Source of the DNA: Bacteroides propionicigenes
GTDB lineage: Bacteria > Bacteroidota > Bacteroidia > Bacteroidales > Bacteroidaceae
Direction of reading: 5' to 3'
DNA: 64,000 nucleotides
NCBI RefSeq assembly: GCF_018390535.1
Contig: NZ_JAHBBW010000003.1
Span: 124,001-188,000, forward strand
The translations under genes were made by a program, and so were the position numbers. Numbering within the stretch: position 1 is the stretch's first letter; each line of letters opens with the position of its first letter. Below are positions 8,800 through 19,002 of the stretch, piece by piece. Under the pieces are notes generated by a model. It was not told where the DNA came from and made no database searches. It was given only the letters and a program-made list of their open reading frames with translations.

Positions 8800-10881
8800 T
8801 CATTGTATAACACTCCATTCAAAAACGACTCCGTTAGTTCGTGTAGTATTTGAGCCAGGCCAATCTGCAGAATAAGGTTCACCGGTGAGCACATCTATAC
8901 CTATATAGCGATTTGTTTTGAGTGACAGTAACATACATTGATTGCGAAGCATATCTTGCCACATAAATAGACTGGCATCACTTTCCTTGTCCATTAGGCG
9001 CACGTCTCCCGAAAGACCTTCACCTGCAACGGTCAAGAAGCCGCTTCCATTCATCGCTTCCAAGGCTACACGCCCTTTTCCGCGGTCATGAATTCTGAAT
9101 TGGCTGTCTTTCGGATTGTATTCGTTGCTGTTGATATTTGCATTGCGCAATATGCGGCGTGAATTCGTCCATACAAAAGAATTATTTGCTAAATTTTTGA
9201 GAGTAATTACTTTTCCGATAGGAAGATTTGCGGAACGGTCGGCAAGTGGCTCCTCGATTTTGAAGTTGTCGAATTCGGCATATCCTCCTTCTTTCCCTTC
9301 TGTGTTGTAAGCAAACAAGGCAAATCTCACTCCTTGGAAAGTTTTCATTTGATAGCCTAAACGTAAATTGCTCCCCATTTCTTTAAAGTTTGTACCATCA
9401 GTGCTATAACTCAGCCTAGCCAAATCATTGTCAAAATCTCCTTCGGCGCGTAAATAGATTTTTCCCGTCGAAATTGGTTCATCTACTTTTATGTTCTTGA
9501 CCAAGTCGTAAAAGCGTATTACATCTCCCTTTCCGGTACGCAGTACTCCAATCCAATAATAGGGAACATTCAGTAAAGCCAATCCGGCTATATCACCTTT
9601 TTTCAGTGATTTGGTATTCAGCTCTACAATGGCATTTGATTCAGGTCCGACTGTTCGCTGCGTTAGTGAATTCTTGGCGTGCATAAAACTCTTGGCCGGC
9701 ATAGTGTGCAAACGTAACGTTCCGTTTTTTAACGCCCATTTCTTTTCTACGGGATAGTGATTCCATTGCCAGATTGGTTTCAAATCTTTTCCCGAGAAGT
9801 CATCATTGCGTTCGTAAGTAGTATGAGGAGTTGTTTCAATTCCTACATTCGGCTTGAACCATGTGCGAGGTGAACGTCCTAAATTATTCTCTATTCCGAA
9901 AAAAGGCCAGCCGTTTTTCCATGTCACCGGAGAAAGGAAAGTCAAACGTCCGACAGATTTTACATCCATCATTGAAACACCCCACCATTCGCCATTCGGC
10001 AAATCTACAATTCCGCCTTGATGTAGTGGTACAGCATAGTAAGCGTCCGGGTTTGGGGCTGTGAATGTTATCTTGTCTCCTTCTTTAGGGATATCGGACC
10101 AGAATCCAAATTCATTCGACCACCATCCGCGTTGCGTACCCATTGTTTCGCGGTTGCTGATAACGGCGGTTTCGTAAGGACCTTCCGGCTTGTCGGCACG
10201 AGCGCATTGCATGCGGCCTACGGGTGCATAGTCTGCACTGATAATATAATATTTTCCATCTATTTTATAGAAATGGTGTCCTTCCCCCATAGCGCTGCCT
10301 TTAGGAATAATTACTTTTTCACTCCCTTCTACATAGCCACTGAAATCGGGCTTGAGTTGAATCAGGCGTACTTCATCATAACCATGTACGGCATATATTT
10401 TGTCGTCATCATCAAACAGTATTCCCAAATCATAAATTCTGCCACCCATATTTTTGTGTACCCAAGGGCCGGTGGGGTCTTTGGCGGAAAACACTTGTAA
10501 ACCATGGTCATTTACGTTGACGAATACATAGAAGGTACCTTTATGATAACGGATGGCAGGAGCCCATATTCCGTTTCCGTAGATACCTTTATTACCTTCC
10601 AAGTGGAAGTCGGGCCCTAAATCAAGTCTGTCAAATATGTAGGTTACAAATTCCCAATTGACTAAATCTTTGGAACGTAGTAGCGGCAGCCCTGGCATGG
10701 CATGCATGGAACTGGCTACCATGTAAAAGTCCGTTCCCACACGTATCAGGTCCGGGTCTGTGAATTCGTCGTAGAATAGTGGATTGGTAAAGGTTCCGTT
10801 ACCATTGTCAGCTGTCCACGACTGGGCTTGCAACTGACAGAATGTTATCAGTCCGAAAATAATAGAAAATAGATGTTTCAT
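8800..10881 (-). CDS. GH43 glycosidase with C-terminal beta-trefoil domain
   Basis: A 693-residue secreted enzyme (signal peptide 1-20). Residues 30-330 are a GH43 five-bladed propeller with the expected triad: base D42 (FTDPDLI), pKa-modulating D151 (YDLGILFDDDD) and acid E200 (MGEGHHFY). Residues about 360-560 look like the concanavalin-like beta-sandwich often attached to GH43 beta-xylosidases. The last 130 residues (FLTVAGEGLSGDV, SLKTNRYIGI) look like a fascin-like or CBM13 beta-trefoil. The likely substrate is a xylan, arabinan or similar side chain, an inference from the family. It is the last gene of the operon that starts at 18864. Confidence 0.88.
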   Translation of the reverse strand: MKHLFSIIFGLITFCQLQAQSWTADNGNGTFTNPLFYDEFTDPDLIRVGTDFYMVASSMHAMPGLPLLRSKDLVNWEFVTYIFDRLDLGPDFHLEGNKGIYGNGIWAPAIRYHKGTFYVFVNVNDHGLQVFSAKDPTGPWVHKNMGGRIYDLGILFDDDDKIYAVHGYDEVRLIQLKPDFSGYVEGSEKVIIPKGSAMGEGHHFYKIDGKYYIISADYAPVGRMQCARADKPEGPYETAVISNRETMGTQRGWWSNEFGFWSDIPKEGDKITFTAPNPDAYYAVPLHQGGIVDLPNGEWWGVSMMDVKSVGRLTFLSPVTWKNGWPFFGIENNLGRSPRTWFKPNVGIETTPHTTYERNDDFSGKDLKPIWQWNHYPVEKKWALKNGTLRLHTMPAKSFMHAKNSLTQRTVGPESNAIVELNTKSLKKGDIAGLALLNVPYYWIGVLRTGKGDVIRFYDLVKNIKVDEPISTGKIYLRAEGDFDNDLARLSYSTDGTNFKEMGSNLRLGYQMKTFQGVRFALFAYNTEGKEGGYAEFDNFKIEEPLADRSANLPIGKVITLKNLANNSFVWTNSRRILRNANINSNEYNPKDSQFRIHDRGKGRVALEAMNGSGFLTVAGEGLSGDVRLMDKESDASLFMWQDMLRNQCMLLSLKTNRYIGIDVLTGEPYSADWPGSNTTRTNGVVFEWSVIQ

Positions 10882-10921
10882 GATTGTTCTATTGAATAGG
10901 GTGAATATATCAATTTAAGAG

Positions 10922-12280
10922 TTATTTGGAAAACATCCAATAGTCGAAATACATGATGCGGCCGGGCTTATCTCCTTTGAAGATGAAATACAAGTCATGT
11001 ATTCCTGTTACTTTAGATGTCTCAGTGCTCACCAATGCCCATCTGTCATCACCTCCGGTCAGTGGTACTTTAGTAGTTCCCAATAGCTGTCCCTGAGGAC
11101 TATCGAGCCGAATTTCCATGGTCACGCCGCCATTGTGTGTAGTTCCTACTCTTGCTGTAAATTTGCTGGGACCGTGATCGCGAAAATTAACGTTTCTGAC
11201 TTTGGTATATGCGTTGTTTTGCATGGCGTTGATAAAAACTCCTACTTCTGCATTCTGTGCGGCTTTGGCTCCTTCGGAGAATGCTATAGTTTCTGCCTCT
11301 GTCTTTCGATATGGATTTAGGGTTGTGAGTCCTTGTTGGATTCCGTTCGTCATTTTCAGAGGTTTGATGGAACCGTTTTTGTTGAATTCTACTTGTTCTA
11401 CGCATACTGAACGGGTGAAGCCTGAGCCTCCGGGAAGCGCTCCGCTGTGATAAAACAAGTATGTATTTCCTTTATAGTCTACAATTCCGGGATGGTTGGT
11501 GAAGCTTCTTCCTTCCGTAGGCATAAGTACCCCGCCATATTTCCAAGGACCGAGGGGACTTTTGCTGGTTGAGTAGCCGAGGTGTTCTGAAATAGGACCG
11601 CCTGCCCACAATAAATAATAAAGGTCATTGCGTTTATACAGCCATGGACCCTCTTCGTATAATGTCGGCCGTTCCTTCACGTTACCTTCCCGTTTGCCAA
11701 AAGCTTCTTCTGTCATTGGAACGCGTACGATGTCCCCCTCATAAGAAATCATATCTTCATTCAATTTTACATAATAACAGAAAGGATTTCCCCAATAGAG
11801 GTATGCCTGCCCGTCATCATCAATGAATACGGTAGGGTCAATATCTCCTTTTTTACTTTGCACCAACGGTTTTCCCAGTGGATCTATAAAAGGGCCGTAG
11901 GGGCTGTCGGATACTGCTACGCCAATTGCGGGGCTATTGGTTGTGCGTGATGTTACCGGCACATATGCATAGAATTTACCATCTCTTTCTATACATTGCA
12001 TAGCCCATGCATCTCCTTTTGCCCAGCTGAATGTCTTGTAGGAAAGCACAGCGCCATGATCGGTCCAGTTCACCATATCGGTAGTGGTGTATAGTTTCCA
12101 GTCATTCATAACAAACCATGTGGATGCATCCTCGTCGTGACTGGTGTAGAGATAAAGTACGTCATTGTGTACCATCGGTGCCGGATCGGCTGTGTACATG
12201 GTTTGTACAATAGGATTCTGTGCGATTACCGGAAGAGAGCATATTCCCAGGCAAATACTTAAAAAAAGGTTCTTGTTCAT
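10922..12280 (-). CDS. GH43 glycosidase with C-terminal CBM6
   Basis: A 452-residue secreted protein (signal peptide to A20). The GH43 triad is D32 (YTADPAPM), D148 ([13 protein letters not shown]) and E210 (YEEGPWLYK). From about residue 325 a CBM6-type sandwich begins at [12 protein letters not shown] and ends with [11 protein letters not shown] and FDYW, typical of arabinoxylan-binding modules. It is a paralogue of the next gene upstream (same N-terminal [11 protein letters not shown]), so the pair arose by duplication. There are 40 bp to the downstream GH43 gene and 21 bp to its paralogue, consistent with one transcript. Arabinofuranosidase or xylosidase activity is likely, but not decided. 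Confidence 0.88.
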   Translation of the reverse strand: MNKNLFLSICLGICSLPVIAQNPIVQTMYTADPAPMVHNDVLYLYTSHDEDASTWFVMNDWKLYTTTDMVNWTDHGAVLSYKTFSWAKGDAWAMQCIERDGKFYAYVPVTSRTTNSPAIGVAVSDSPYGPFIDPLGKPLVQSKKGDIDPTVFIDDDGQAYLYWGNPFCYYVKLNEDMISYEGDIVRVPMTEEAFGKREGNVKERPTLYEEGPWLYKRNDLYYLLWAGGPISEHLGYSTSKSPLGPWKYGGVLMPTEGRSFTNHPGIVDYKGNTYLFYHSGALPGGSGFTRSVCVEQVEFNKNGSIKPLKMTNGIQQGLTTLNPYRKTEAETIAFSEGAKAAQNAEVGVFINAMQNNAYTKVRNVNFRDHGPSKFTARVGTTHNGGVTMEIRLDSPQGQLLGTTKVPLTGGDDRWALVSTETSKVTGIHDLYFIFKGDKPGRIMYFDYWMFSK

Positions 12281-12301
12281 AAGATATTATTTTTTTGTGA
12301 T

Positions 12302-13657
12302 TTATTTAAACATCCAATAATCAAGGTTGAAAAGTTCGTGTGGAGTTCTGCCTCTAAAGACAAGATATAGGTCATGAATTCCTTTGGTTGTTTTTATGTT
12401 GGTGGAATGTTCCTCCCAATTTTCCCATTCTCCAGTGTAGGGGATATTTAAGGTTCCTATTATTTCTCCTTCAAGTGAGTCGATTCTAAGTTCTATTTTC
12501 CCACCATGATATCTGCTAGATGCAGAAGCAATAAATTGAGAAGCACCTTTTTGTCCGAAGTTTACATCACGAACTTTTATATAGTCGGTATTGTGGATAG
12601 AGGTAATATAAACACCTCTTTCTGCATCGGTAGCGGAAATAACGCCTTGTGACCATGCTATGGTTTCGGCTTCTGTCCGTTTGTATGGATTGAGTGTACT
12701 TACCCCTTTCTTGATGCCTTCATCAGTCATGTGCATTTGCGGTATGGTGCCGTCAGGGTTGTATGTAAATTGCTCTACGCATACCGATCTGCAATAGCTA
12801 TGTCCTCCGGGTAGTGCGTCGTTATGGTAAAAGAAGTAAGAATTGCCTTTATAATCTATTATGCCGGGGTGATTGGTATTACTTCCTTTTTCCAATGGCA
12901 TTACTATTCCTCCGGCCTTCCATGGCCCTTTTGCTGTTTGGCTTGTAGAATAATGTATAGACTCCGGAAACTCGGCGGCATAGATCATATAGTATAGGTT
13001 ATTCCGCTTATATACCCAAGGTGCTTCTGTGAATCTTCCGAAAAAGGCCGTATTATCTTTGGCATCGAGCGCTGTTATAGAGTCATTCAATGATATCATA
13101 TCTTTATTCAGTTTGGCTTGATAGCATACACCGTTACCCCAATATAGGTATGCCTGTTCATCGTTATCGATAAATACCGTAGGATCAAGGTCATCCCAGG
13201 AGTGTTTGGCAGTTGTAGTCATGTTGTTGGTTACCAATGCCCGGCCTAATGCATCTTTGAAGGGGCCATAAGGTGAATCTGCAACGGCTACACCGATGGA
13301 CGAACCTGGGCTGAATTTGTTTTGTGAGGATATATACCAATAAAACTTACCATCCCGCTCTATGCATTGTGCAGCGCTGGCATCTCCGGCTGACCATTTG
13401 AAATCACTTGTTTTCAGCGGTGTTCCACAGTCTGTCCAATTCACCATGTCGGTAGTGATATACAGGCGGTATTCCCTCATCAGGTATGCGTTGGAGGGAG
13501 CATCCTTTTCATCGCATCCCACATAAAGGAATAATGTATCGTTATGCACCATTGGGGCAGGATCGGCTGTATATTTGGTTTGAATAATCGGATTTTGTGC
13601 CGTTGCCAAAAGAGGAAGGAATCCCAGACATAGGGCTAAAATGTTGTTTTTCATCAT
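12302..13657 (-). CDS. GH43 glycosidase with C-terminal CBM6 (paralogue)
   Basis: A 451-residue secreted protein (signal peptide to A20). The triad residues are D32 (YTADPAPM), D158 (DDLDPTVFIDND) and E211 (FTEAPWVYK). A C-terminal CBM6-type module starts at KRTEAETIAWSQG and ends FNLDYWMF. It resembles the 10922-12280 product end to end, with the clearest differences in the loops around the second catalytic Asp, where a short insert (MTTTAKHSWDD) may change the pocket. Duplicated GH43 genes in one operon usually act on different linkages of one polysaccharide; here that is an inference. Confidence 0.88.
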   Translation of the reverse strand: MMKNNILALCLGFLPLLATAQNPIIQTKYTADPAPMVHNDTLFLYVGCDEKDAPSNAYLMREYRLYITTDMVNWTDCGTPLKTSDFKWSAGDASAAQCIERDGKFYWYISSQNKFSPGSSIGVAVADSPYGPFKDALGRALVTNNMTTTAKHSWDDLDPTVFIDNDEQAYLYWGNGVCYQAKLNKDMISLNDSITALDAKDNTAFFGRFTEAPWVYKRNNLYYMIYAAEFPESIHYSTSQTAKGPWKAGGIVMPLEKGSNTNHPGIIDYKGNSYFFYHNDALPGGHSYCRSVCVEQFTYNPDGTIPQMHMTDEGIKKGVSTLNPYKRTEAETIAWSQGVISATDAERGVYITSIHNTDYIKVRDVNFGQKGASQFIASASSRYHGGKIELRIDSLEGEIIGTLNIPYTGEWENWEEHSTNIKTTKGIHDLYLVFRGRTPHELFNLDYWMFK

Positions 13658-13706
13658 AATCGTTATTGTTGATAGTTGTTTTTAATACAAATATTTATTG
13701 TGGATA

Positions 13707-15119
13707 TTAATGTGTGAATTCCCAATAATCTATGTGGGCAAAGTCTTCTTTATTGCCTTTGAATACAAAGTACAGATCAAATATACCAGTGTTGGGAATA
13801 GATACGTCCGTTGTAATTGTTTTCCAGGACTCCCAGTCTCCTGTGGGAACAATGTTCAGAGTACCTATCAGCAATCCGTTTTCACTTTCCAGACGGATTT
13901 CAATATTTCCACCTTTTGGAGCTCCACATGAGATAAAAGCTTTAAATTTGGAAAGACCTTCTTTGGTGAAATTCACTCCCTGTACTTTTATATAATCCCC
14001 GTCGTTGGCAGAACTTACAATCCGGTTATCCGGAGCACTTTTTCGGGCTTCGGTGTTGATGCCCCAACCTTTTGCCATGGTTTCCGCTTCATTCCGTTTG
14101 TACGGATTGATGTATTTTAATTGGGGTAAACCGTCACGTGTGGCTGATACCGTCCGGATAGTACCATCTTCATTGTGTATTAAATGATCCAGACAGACAC
14201 TACGCATATATTCGCGTGAACGTTTGTCTGCTTCCCCTTTCACATAGGCCACTTCCCGATTATGGTATGCAATATAATATTCGCCTTTGAATGGAAAGAT
14301 GGAATGATGATTGTTGAAGCCGTCGTTGATGGGTGGGTTAGGTAATATTAATCCCGGCTGGGAGAAAGGTCCCATTGGATGCTCACTCATTACATACTCA
14401 ATGTTGGCGGGAAAGCTGAAATGATGCCCGGCATACGAATAATAATACTTGTTTTTATATTTATGTACAAATGAAGCTTCGAAGAAGCCGGGAGTATTGG
14501 GGTGTATGGCTTTACCTTCAACTTCTGTCAGGTTATCTTTCAATTTAATGATTCGTGAATTGCCGGGATCACCCCCTCCGAAATAAAGAAAGGCTTGTCC
14601 GTCATCTTCTATCCAAACGCTTGGATCGAAACACCACATACCCCATTGTCCGCTACCGGGTTGCACTCCTGGAGTATTCATATCAACCATGGGGGTGTCC
14701 CGATTGTCTATATAAGGACCAATTGGACTGTTACTGGTTGCTACGCCAATACCTCCGCAATTGCCGTCACCGTAATAGAGATAGAATTGGTTGTTGTGAT
14801 AAACAACGCATGGTGCCCAGGTCAATTGGGCTCCCCATCTTGAGTCTTTAGCATGGAATACTTCACCGTGGTCTGTCCAATTCTTTAAATCGTCAGTTGA
14901 GATACAAGTGATATCATTCATAAAATATCCGTATCCTCTTTGAGGGTTATAGGTATCATGTGAACAAAACAGATACAGTCGTCCATTGTATTCTATTCCC
15001 CATGGGTCAGCTGTATATCGTTGCCAAAACAATGGATAATCCGCCTTGCTGATTGATGTAAATGATGCAAACAGTAATAAGCAGAAAAGTGATTTTTTAA
15101 GAAAATAAGTGGTTTTCAT
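13707..15119 (-). CDS. GH43 glycosidase with C-terminal CBM6
   Basis: A 470-residue secreted enzyme; the signal peptide ends near A26. The triad is D38 (RYTADPWGI), D165 (WCFDPSVWIEDDG) and E214 (FFEASFVHK). The last 130 residues form a CBM6-like sandwich (KRNEAETMAKG to HIDYWEF). It is more distant from the other two CBM6 enzymes, so likely has a different specificity. Twelve bases separate it from the upstream lipoprotein gene. The pattern DPSVWIEDDGQAFLYFGG resembles GH43 arabinofuranosidases, a tentative reading. Confidence 0.86.
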   Translation of the reverse strand: MKTTYFLKKSLFCLLLFASFTSISKADYPLFWQRYTADPWGIEYNGRLYLFCSHDTYNPQRGYGYFMNDITCISTDDLKNWTDHGEVFHAKDSRWGAQLTWAPCVVYHNNQFYLYYGDGNCGGIGVATSNSPIGPYIDNRDTPMVDMNTPGVQPGSGQWGMWCFDPSVWIEDDGQAFLYFGGGDPGNSRIIKLKDNLTEVEGKAIHPNTPGFFEASFVHKYKNKYYYSYAGHHFSFPANIEYVMSEHPMGPFSQPGLILPNPPINDGFNNHHSIFPFKGEYYIAYHNREVAYVKGEADKRSREYMRSVCLDHLIHNEDGTIRTVSATRDGLPQLKYINPYKRNEAETMAKGWGINTEARKSAPDNRIVSSANDGDYIKVQGVNFTKEGLSKFKAFISCGAPKGGNIEIRLESENGLLIGTLNIVPTGDWESWKTITTDVSIPNTGIFDLYFVFKGNKEDFAHIDYWEFTH

Positions 15120-15131
15120 GACATTGCATAT

Positions 15132-16856
15132 TTATTGAATGATTTTGACTTCTTTTCCGACAGTGATTCCCGCTTCATTGAAACTGTCTATTGCGAAATA
15201 ATAAGTCTGGTCTGCGTTCAATATGTTAATGGATACCTTGTTATCTTCATATACTAGATAATTATGGTATAATTTGTCTTTCTGTGTACCGAACCGGATA
15301 TTGTATCCGATGGCATCCTCTACTTTATTCCAGTTCAGATTTACAGTTCTGCGATTATTACTATTTCTGGTTAATTTCGTGAACTGTGCAGTTGCTGGAA
15401 CCGGTTTATCTGCTTTTCCAAATACTCTTAGGCCGGAAATGGAAAATTTTCCGGAAGGGAAATATATATTGGTTACACGAATATATCTGGTGTTTACCGG
15501 TTTGTCCAATTGGATGTAGTCGTTAGGGGCTTCTACCTTGTTCTTTGATTTGTCGACTGTCATATTCCATATAATACCATCTTGGGAATCTTCTATTCGG
15601 TATTGGTAATAGGTAGAATCTGTTTTTCCCGATATATTGGCATCTTGGTCGGCAAAATTAATTTGAATGGCGTATACTTTGGAATTTTGCCCTAAATCAA
15701 CCGTTAAGAATTCTCCTTTGTTAGCTGTTTCAGCACTCCACCATGTTCTTATATCTTCATTCACGGCATTCTTTGTAGGGTAGCCTTCCAATGTAGATGA
15801 AGCTTCAACTTCCTTTTTATAAGACAGGAGCATCCATCCTGGGAATAAATCTTGTGGAGAGGTTATTTTCTTGTCGGGAACAATCATTGGATAGTCTCCC
15901 CATGCAGTGTATGCATAAGCATCACCGTCTTCGTCAAAAAAAGTAGGGTATAATGAAATTCTTCTTTCAAACATATGCCTTTGGGAGATGGTAGAGGTGC
16001 CGATATTCCAGTAGTTTCCATATAAGTCTTGGAATGTACTTCCATGTCCGATGCCATTGACAAAACCTTCGGGCTTATAGGAGAAAGGGTTGTGTTTGAG
16101 TAATGTAAATGGACCTAATGGATTCTCTGATACATAAACTCCGTTGTTGTAGCTTTTAAACTCTGTACCGGGTACTGCATATTGCAGGTAATATTTTCCT
16201 TTGTATTGGTTCATCCATGCTCCTTCGAGCCAGCCTGTGTGCTTATAATTAGTGTTGTAGTCTCCAGCCACTTCCCAGCCGTACTTTTCGGCATTACTGT
16301 AGAATAGGGGAGTAGCTTCTCCTTTGGGCATAAAGGTGTTTTTATTCAGTTCTACTCCCATCATTGGGGTGGCTGCACCGGAACCGTAATATAGATAAAT
16401 TTTATCGTTATCCGAATCGTAGAATAACATTGGGTCTGCCAGGATATAAGGGAATTGATCGGTTACCAATTCCCATTTTCCGGATTTAGGGTCATGGCTT
16501 TTATATATCTTATTAGTTGCTATGGATGCAGTGAAATAAATCTCTCCATTCATTTCCATAACGGTAGGGGCATATTTTTCAATGGGGAGATCGTCAGTAG
16601 TTATTAAATTCCAGTGGATAAGATCCGATGAATGAAAATAGCCACCCGATTTAGATAAAAATAGGTAATATTCATTTTGAAATTTAATCATGCTGGGATC
16701 TGCCGCTTCACGCCAGGATGGTGAATTCAACGAAAAGCGATAACTTAAATTGACAGGATTACAGATTGTCTTAAAGCTGTTCTTTTTTCCTTCACACGCT
16801 GCCAGAAGTGCGGAAAACAAAAGTAGTAACAGGCAATATTTATTTATGTTTTTCAT
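15132..16856 (-). CDS. GH43-like lipoprotein with discoidin and FN3 domains
   Basis: A 574-residue protein with a lipobox (LLAAC, Cys21), so probably surface or periplasmic and membrane-anchored. Residues 50-340 form a GH43-like propeller with D53 (AADPSM), D141 (LADPMLFYDSDND) and E211 (WLEGAWMNQ). Residues about 345-480 match an F5/8 type C (discoidin/CBM32-like) module (WWSAETANKGEFLTVDLGQ, RYIRVTNIYFPSG). The rest is a fibronectin type III domain. It is the only lipid-anchored glycosidase of the operon and may act first on the polymer; that is an inference. It lies 7 bp from the upstream fusion gene. Confidence 0.82.
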   Translation of the reverse strand: MKNINKYCLLLLLFSALLAACEGKKNSFKTICNPVNLSYRFSLNSPSWREAADPSMIKFQNEYYLFLSKSGGYFHSSDLIHWNLITTDDLPIEKYAPTVMEMNGEIYFTASIATNKIYKSHDPKSGKWELVTDQFPYILADPMLFYDSDNDKIYLYYGSGAATPMMGVELNKNTFMPKGEATPLFYSNAEKYGWEVAGDYNTNYKHTGWLEGAWMNQYKGKYYLQYAVPGTEFKSYNNGVYVSENPLGPFTLLKHNPFSYKPEGFVNGIGHGSTFQDLYGNYWNIGTSTISQRHMFERRISLYPTFFDEDGDAYAYTAWGDYPMIVPDKKITSPQDLFPGWMLLSYKKEVEASSTLEGYPTKNAVNEDIRTWWSAETANKGEFLTVDLGQNSKVYAIQINFADQDANISGKTDSTYYQYRIEDSQDGIIWNMTVDKSKNKVEAPNDYIQLDKPVNTRYIRVTNIYFPSGKFSISGLRVFGKADKPVPATAQFTKLTRNSNNRRTVNLNWNKVEDAIGYNIRFGTQKDKLYHNYLVYEDNKVSINILNADQTYYFAIDSFNEAGITVGKEVKIIQ

Positions 16857-16863
16857 TTTTTTA

Positions 16864-18864
16864 TTATAGTTCTTCTATTGTGATGTCTTTATATAGAGCT
16901 TCGCAAGCTTTGCCTTCATGAATCTGTAAAGCAATATATCCTATTTGTGGAATTCTGCCTATCTGTACATCGGGGTGAGGGGTGTCAACAAAAGGTTCGA
17001 AATAATCTAATGTTTGTATTCCATTCAGCCAAATACGAACACGCGGGCCTTCGCAGCGAATGATATAAGAGTTCCACTCTCTAGCATTGTAAGTAGGATT
17101 TTTAGCAAGGGGATTCCCTAAAAAGTCCCAGCGACGTTGTTCATCGTAGAGTGCTCCCTTTTTCCAGGAGATAATATCTGCTTGGTAGCCTATCATTTCA
17201 TGCTCTTTGCCTTTTTCGGTTTGGGGCTGGCTACGGAATTGAATACCGGCATTATAGGAGTCGTCTGCGCAGTTAATTTTGAATTTCAGGCGTAGCTCGA
17301 AGTTACCGTATTCACGGTCTGAACGTAAGAATTCATTTTGAGGTATTTCCATTTCGGTATTTCCACCTATTATGGCATCTTCTTCTATACGAAACCATTT
17401 CATACTTTCCTTGCCGTTGTTACCAGTCCACCCTTTGAAGGTCTTTCCGTTGAATATGGGTTTTCCTTTAAACTCTTGTAATATATTTATGGGTGAAGAA
17501 ACAGACTTTTCTTTTGTAGGTATAAGTGATAGATATTGTATATCCGGTAGTGCCTCTTTGTGTACCAACTTACCTTTTTCATCTTTTACTAAAGAAAGTT
17601 GAATACCTTGAAGGCTTATGTTCGTTTCTCCAGTTGTAGGGACTCTTATAACACCTAAGTTCTTTTCGTGGTATTCATTCCAGCCAGCTGTCGGTTGTAT
17701 TAGTGTAGCAAATTGTTGTTGTCCTGCTGTAACAGTTATTGCACTTCCTTGATAAGGTTCGGAATATTTCAAGCATACGGTATAGTTTCCTTTTTTTAAA
17801 AACGTTTTCCATGAAATCTGTTGTTCCGTATTGTTCCAGCCGTGTATTGTTGCCAATGTGTCTTTATCTTTATCACAGATGTTTAGTCCGCCTTTTGTAG
17901 ATGCATTTCTTGCCCATAGTTTTATAGGTTTATTATTATTGTCGGCTTGCTTGTTCTTAAGCAATTCTTTACTGAGTTGACGAAGATAGACTACACCGGG
18001 AGTTATATACTTCAAGGGTTCATCTTGATCTCTTTCATATTCAAATACGATAATGGGAGTAGCTCCTTTTCTATTCAGATAAGTTAATAACTCTTTTATT
18101 TGTGCAGCTCCTTCTCCTAATGTAACATCTTTCCCGTTTTTGTCGCAACGGTCTACATCGCGGAAGTGGAAATGGTACATACGTCCGGCGTCGGTATATC
18201 TTTTTACGACTTCATATACGTTGGTACCGTCACGCATGAAATGTCCTACATCCACAGAAGCGCCAATGTATTTACTTCTATCTTTACAATCAGCTAATAC
18301 GTCTTCCGGATTCCAATACGGTGAACCGTGAGCTTTGGGATGATTGGTGAGAAACATATAAACGCCATATTTCTGACATAGTTTATCATAAAAATCCATA
18401 CTTCCGGGACCTGATGCGATACGGACAGGGTCAGTTGTAAGGGCCATTTTCCACTCTTTGCAGAATTGGAAGAGCTTTTCTGTTTGTCCGTTTTCTGCAT
18501 CTTCCTTACTTGGACGGCAATAGAATGAAGTGAGAGTCACACCTTTTTCCTTGCATTTATTTTTAATTTTTTGTTTGGTTTCTTCTGATATTTGCCATGG
18601 GTTGAATCTTTCTTCTTTTCCTCTTTCTATGGTTTGCCAGATTGTGGCTTCTACATATTTCAGACCTAAATCTGCGGCGGCATCAATAGCATCAAAAAGA
18701 GAATAGCGAGTAAAGGTATAAGACTGAATACCGACTTTCCAACCTATTTTATCAAAGTCGGATGCAATCTCTGTTGTTTTATTTCGGGTATATCCGTTGG
18801 CGGTTACTCCGAAACTTAACAGGATTATCAATGTCAGTTGTAGATAAAGTGAGACGTGTTTCAT
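16864..18864 (-). CDS. TIM-barrel sugar isomerase/lyase-like domain fused to DUF1080
   Basis: A 666-residue secreted protein (signal peptide to about residue 24). Residues 35-305 form a xylose-isomerase-like (AP endonuclease 2) TIM barrel: KVGIQSYTFTRYSLFDAID, then probable metal ligands E (LKYVEATIW), D/H (GASVDVGHFM), H (YHFHFRDVD) and E (VFEYERDQDE). Residues 320-455 look like a beta-sandwich. Residues 470-666 are DUF1080 (LFNGKTFKGW-type start, seen as IFNGKTFKGWTGNNG; ending YIALQIHEG). DUF1080 proteins include 3-keto-disaccharide hydrolases. It is the first gene of the GH43 operon, with a -7 element at 18893. A role in cleaving 3-keto-glycosides is an inference; no partner oxidoreductase is in the cluster. 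Confidence 0.8.
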   Translation of the reverse strand: MKHVSLYLQLTLIILLSFGVTANGYTRNKTTEIASDFDKIGWKVGIQSYTFTRYSLFDAIDAAADLGLKYVEATIWQTIERGKEERFNPWQISEETKQKIKNKCKEKGVTLTSFYCRPSKEDAENGQTEKLFQFCKEWKMALTTDPVRIASGPGSMDFYDKLCQKYGVYMFLTNHPKAHGSPYWNPEDVLADCKDRSKYIGASVDVGHFMRDGTNVYEVVKRYTDAGRMYHFHFRDVDRCDKNGKDVTLGEGAAQIKELLTYLNRKGATPIIVFEYERDQDEPLKYITPGVVYLRQLSKELLKNKQADNNNKPIKLWARNASTKGGLNICDKDKDTLATIHGWNNTEQQISWKTFLKKGNYTVCLKYSEPYQGSAITVTAGQQQFATLIQPTAGWNEYHEKNLGVIRVPTTGETNISLQGIQLSLVKDEKGKLVHKEALPDIQYLSLIPTKEKSVSSPINILQEFKGKPIFNGKTFKGWTGNNGKESMKWFRIEEDAIIGGNTEMEIPQNEFLRSDREYGNFELRLKFKINCADDSYNAGIQFRSQPQTEKGKEHEMIGYQADIISWKKGALYDEQRRWDFLGNPLAKNPTYNAREWNSYIIRCEGPRVRIWLNGIQTLDYFEPFVDTPHPDVQIGRIPQIGYIALQIHEGKACEALYKDITIEEL

Positions 18865-18892
18865 AATACTAATAAGTTAAGAATTCTGTCTG

Positions 18893-18900
18893 CAAATGTA
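18893..18900 (-). promoter_or_regulatory. Bacteroidota -7 element for the GH43 operon
   Basis: TACATTTG on the minus strand, 28 bp before the first gene of the operon and inside the 138-bp gap to the regulator gene. No consensus -33 box is visible, which would fit activator dependence. Confidence 0.5.
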
Positions 18901-19002
18901 GGGTAGAGACAGAAAAAAGACTCCCCTTTTCAGATATTTTATTTTGCAATTTAGGTAAAAAAAGCTTCTGAAAGGGTGCGCAAGTGGGTTTCTGTACTTT
19001 AT

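Noticed and set aside
17795..17810. Third copy of the AAAACGTTTT operator
   Set aside because: Only the core matches, it lies inside a coding region, and the flanks do not complete the palindrome.
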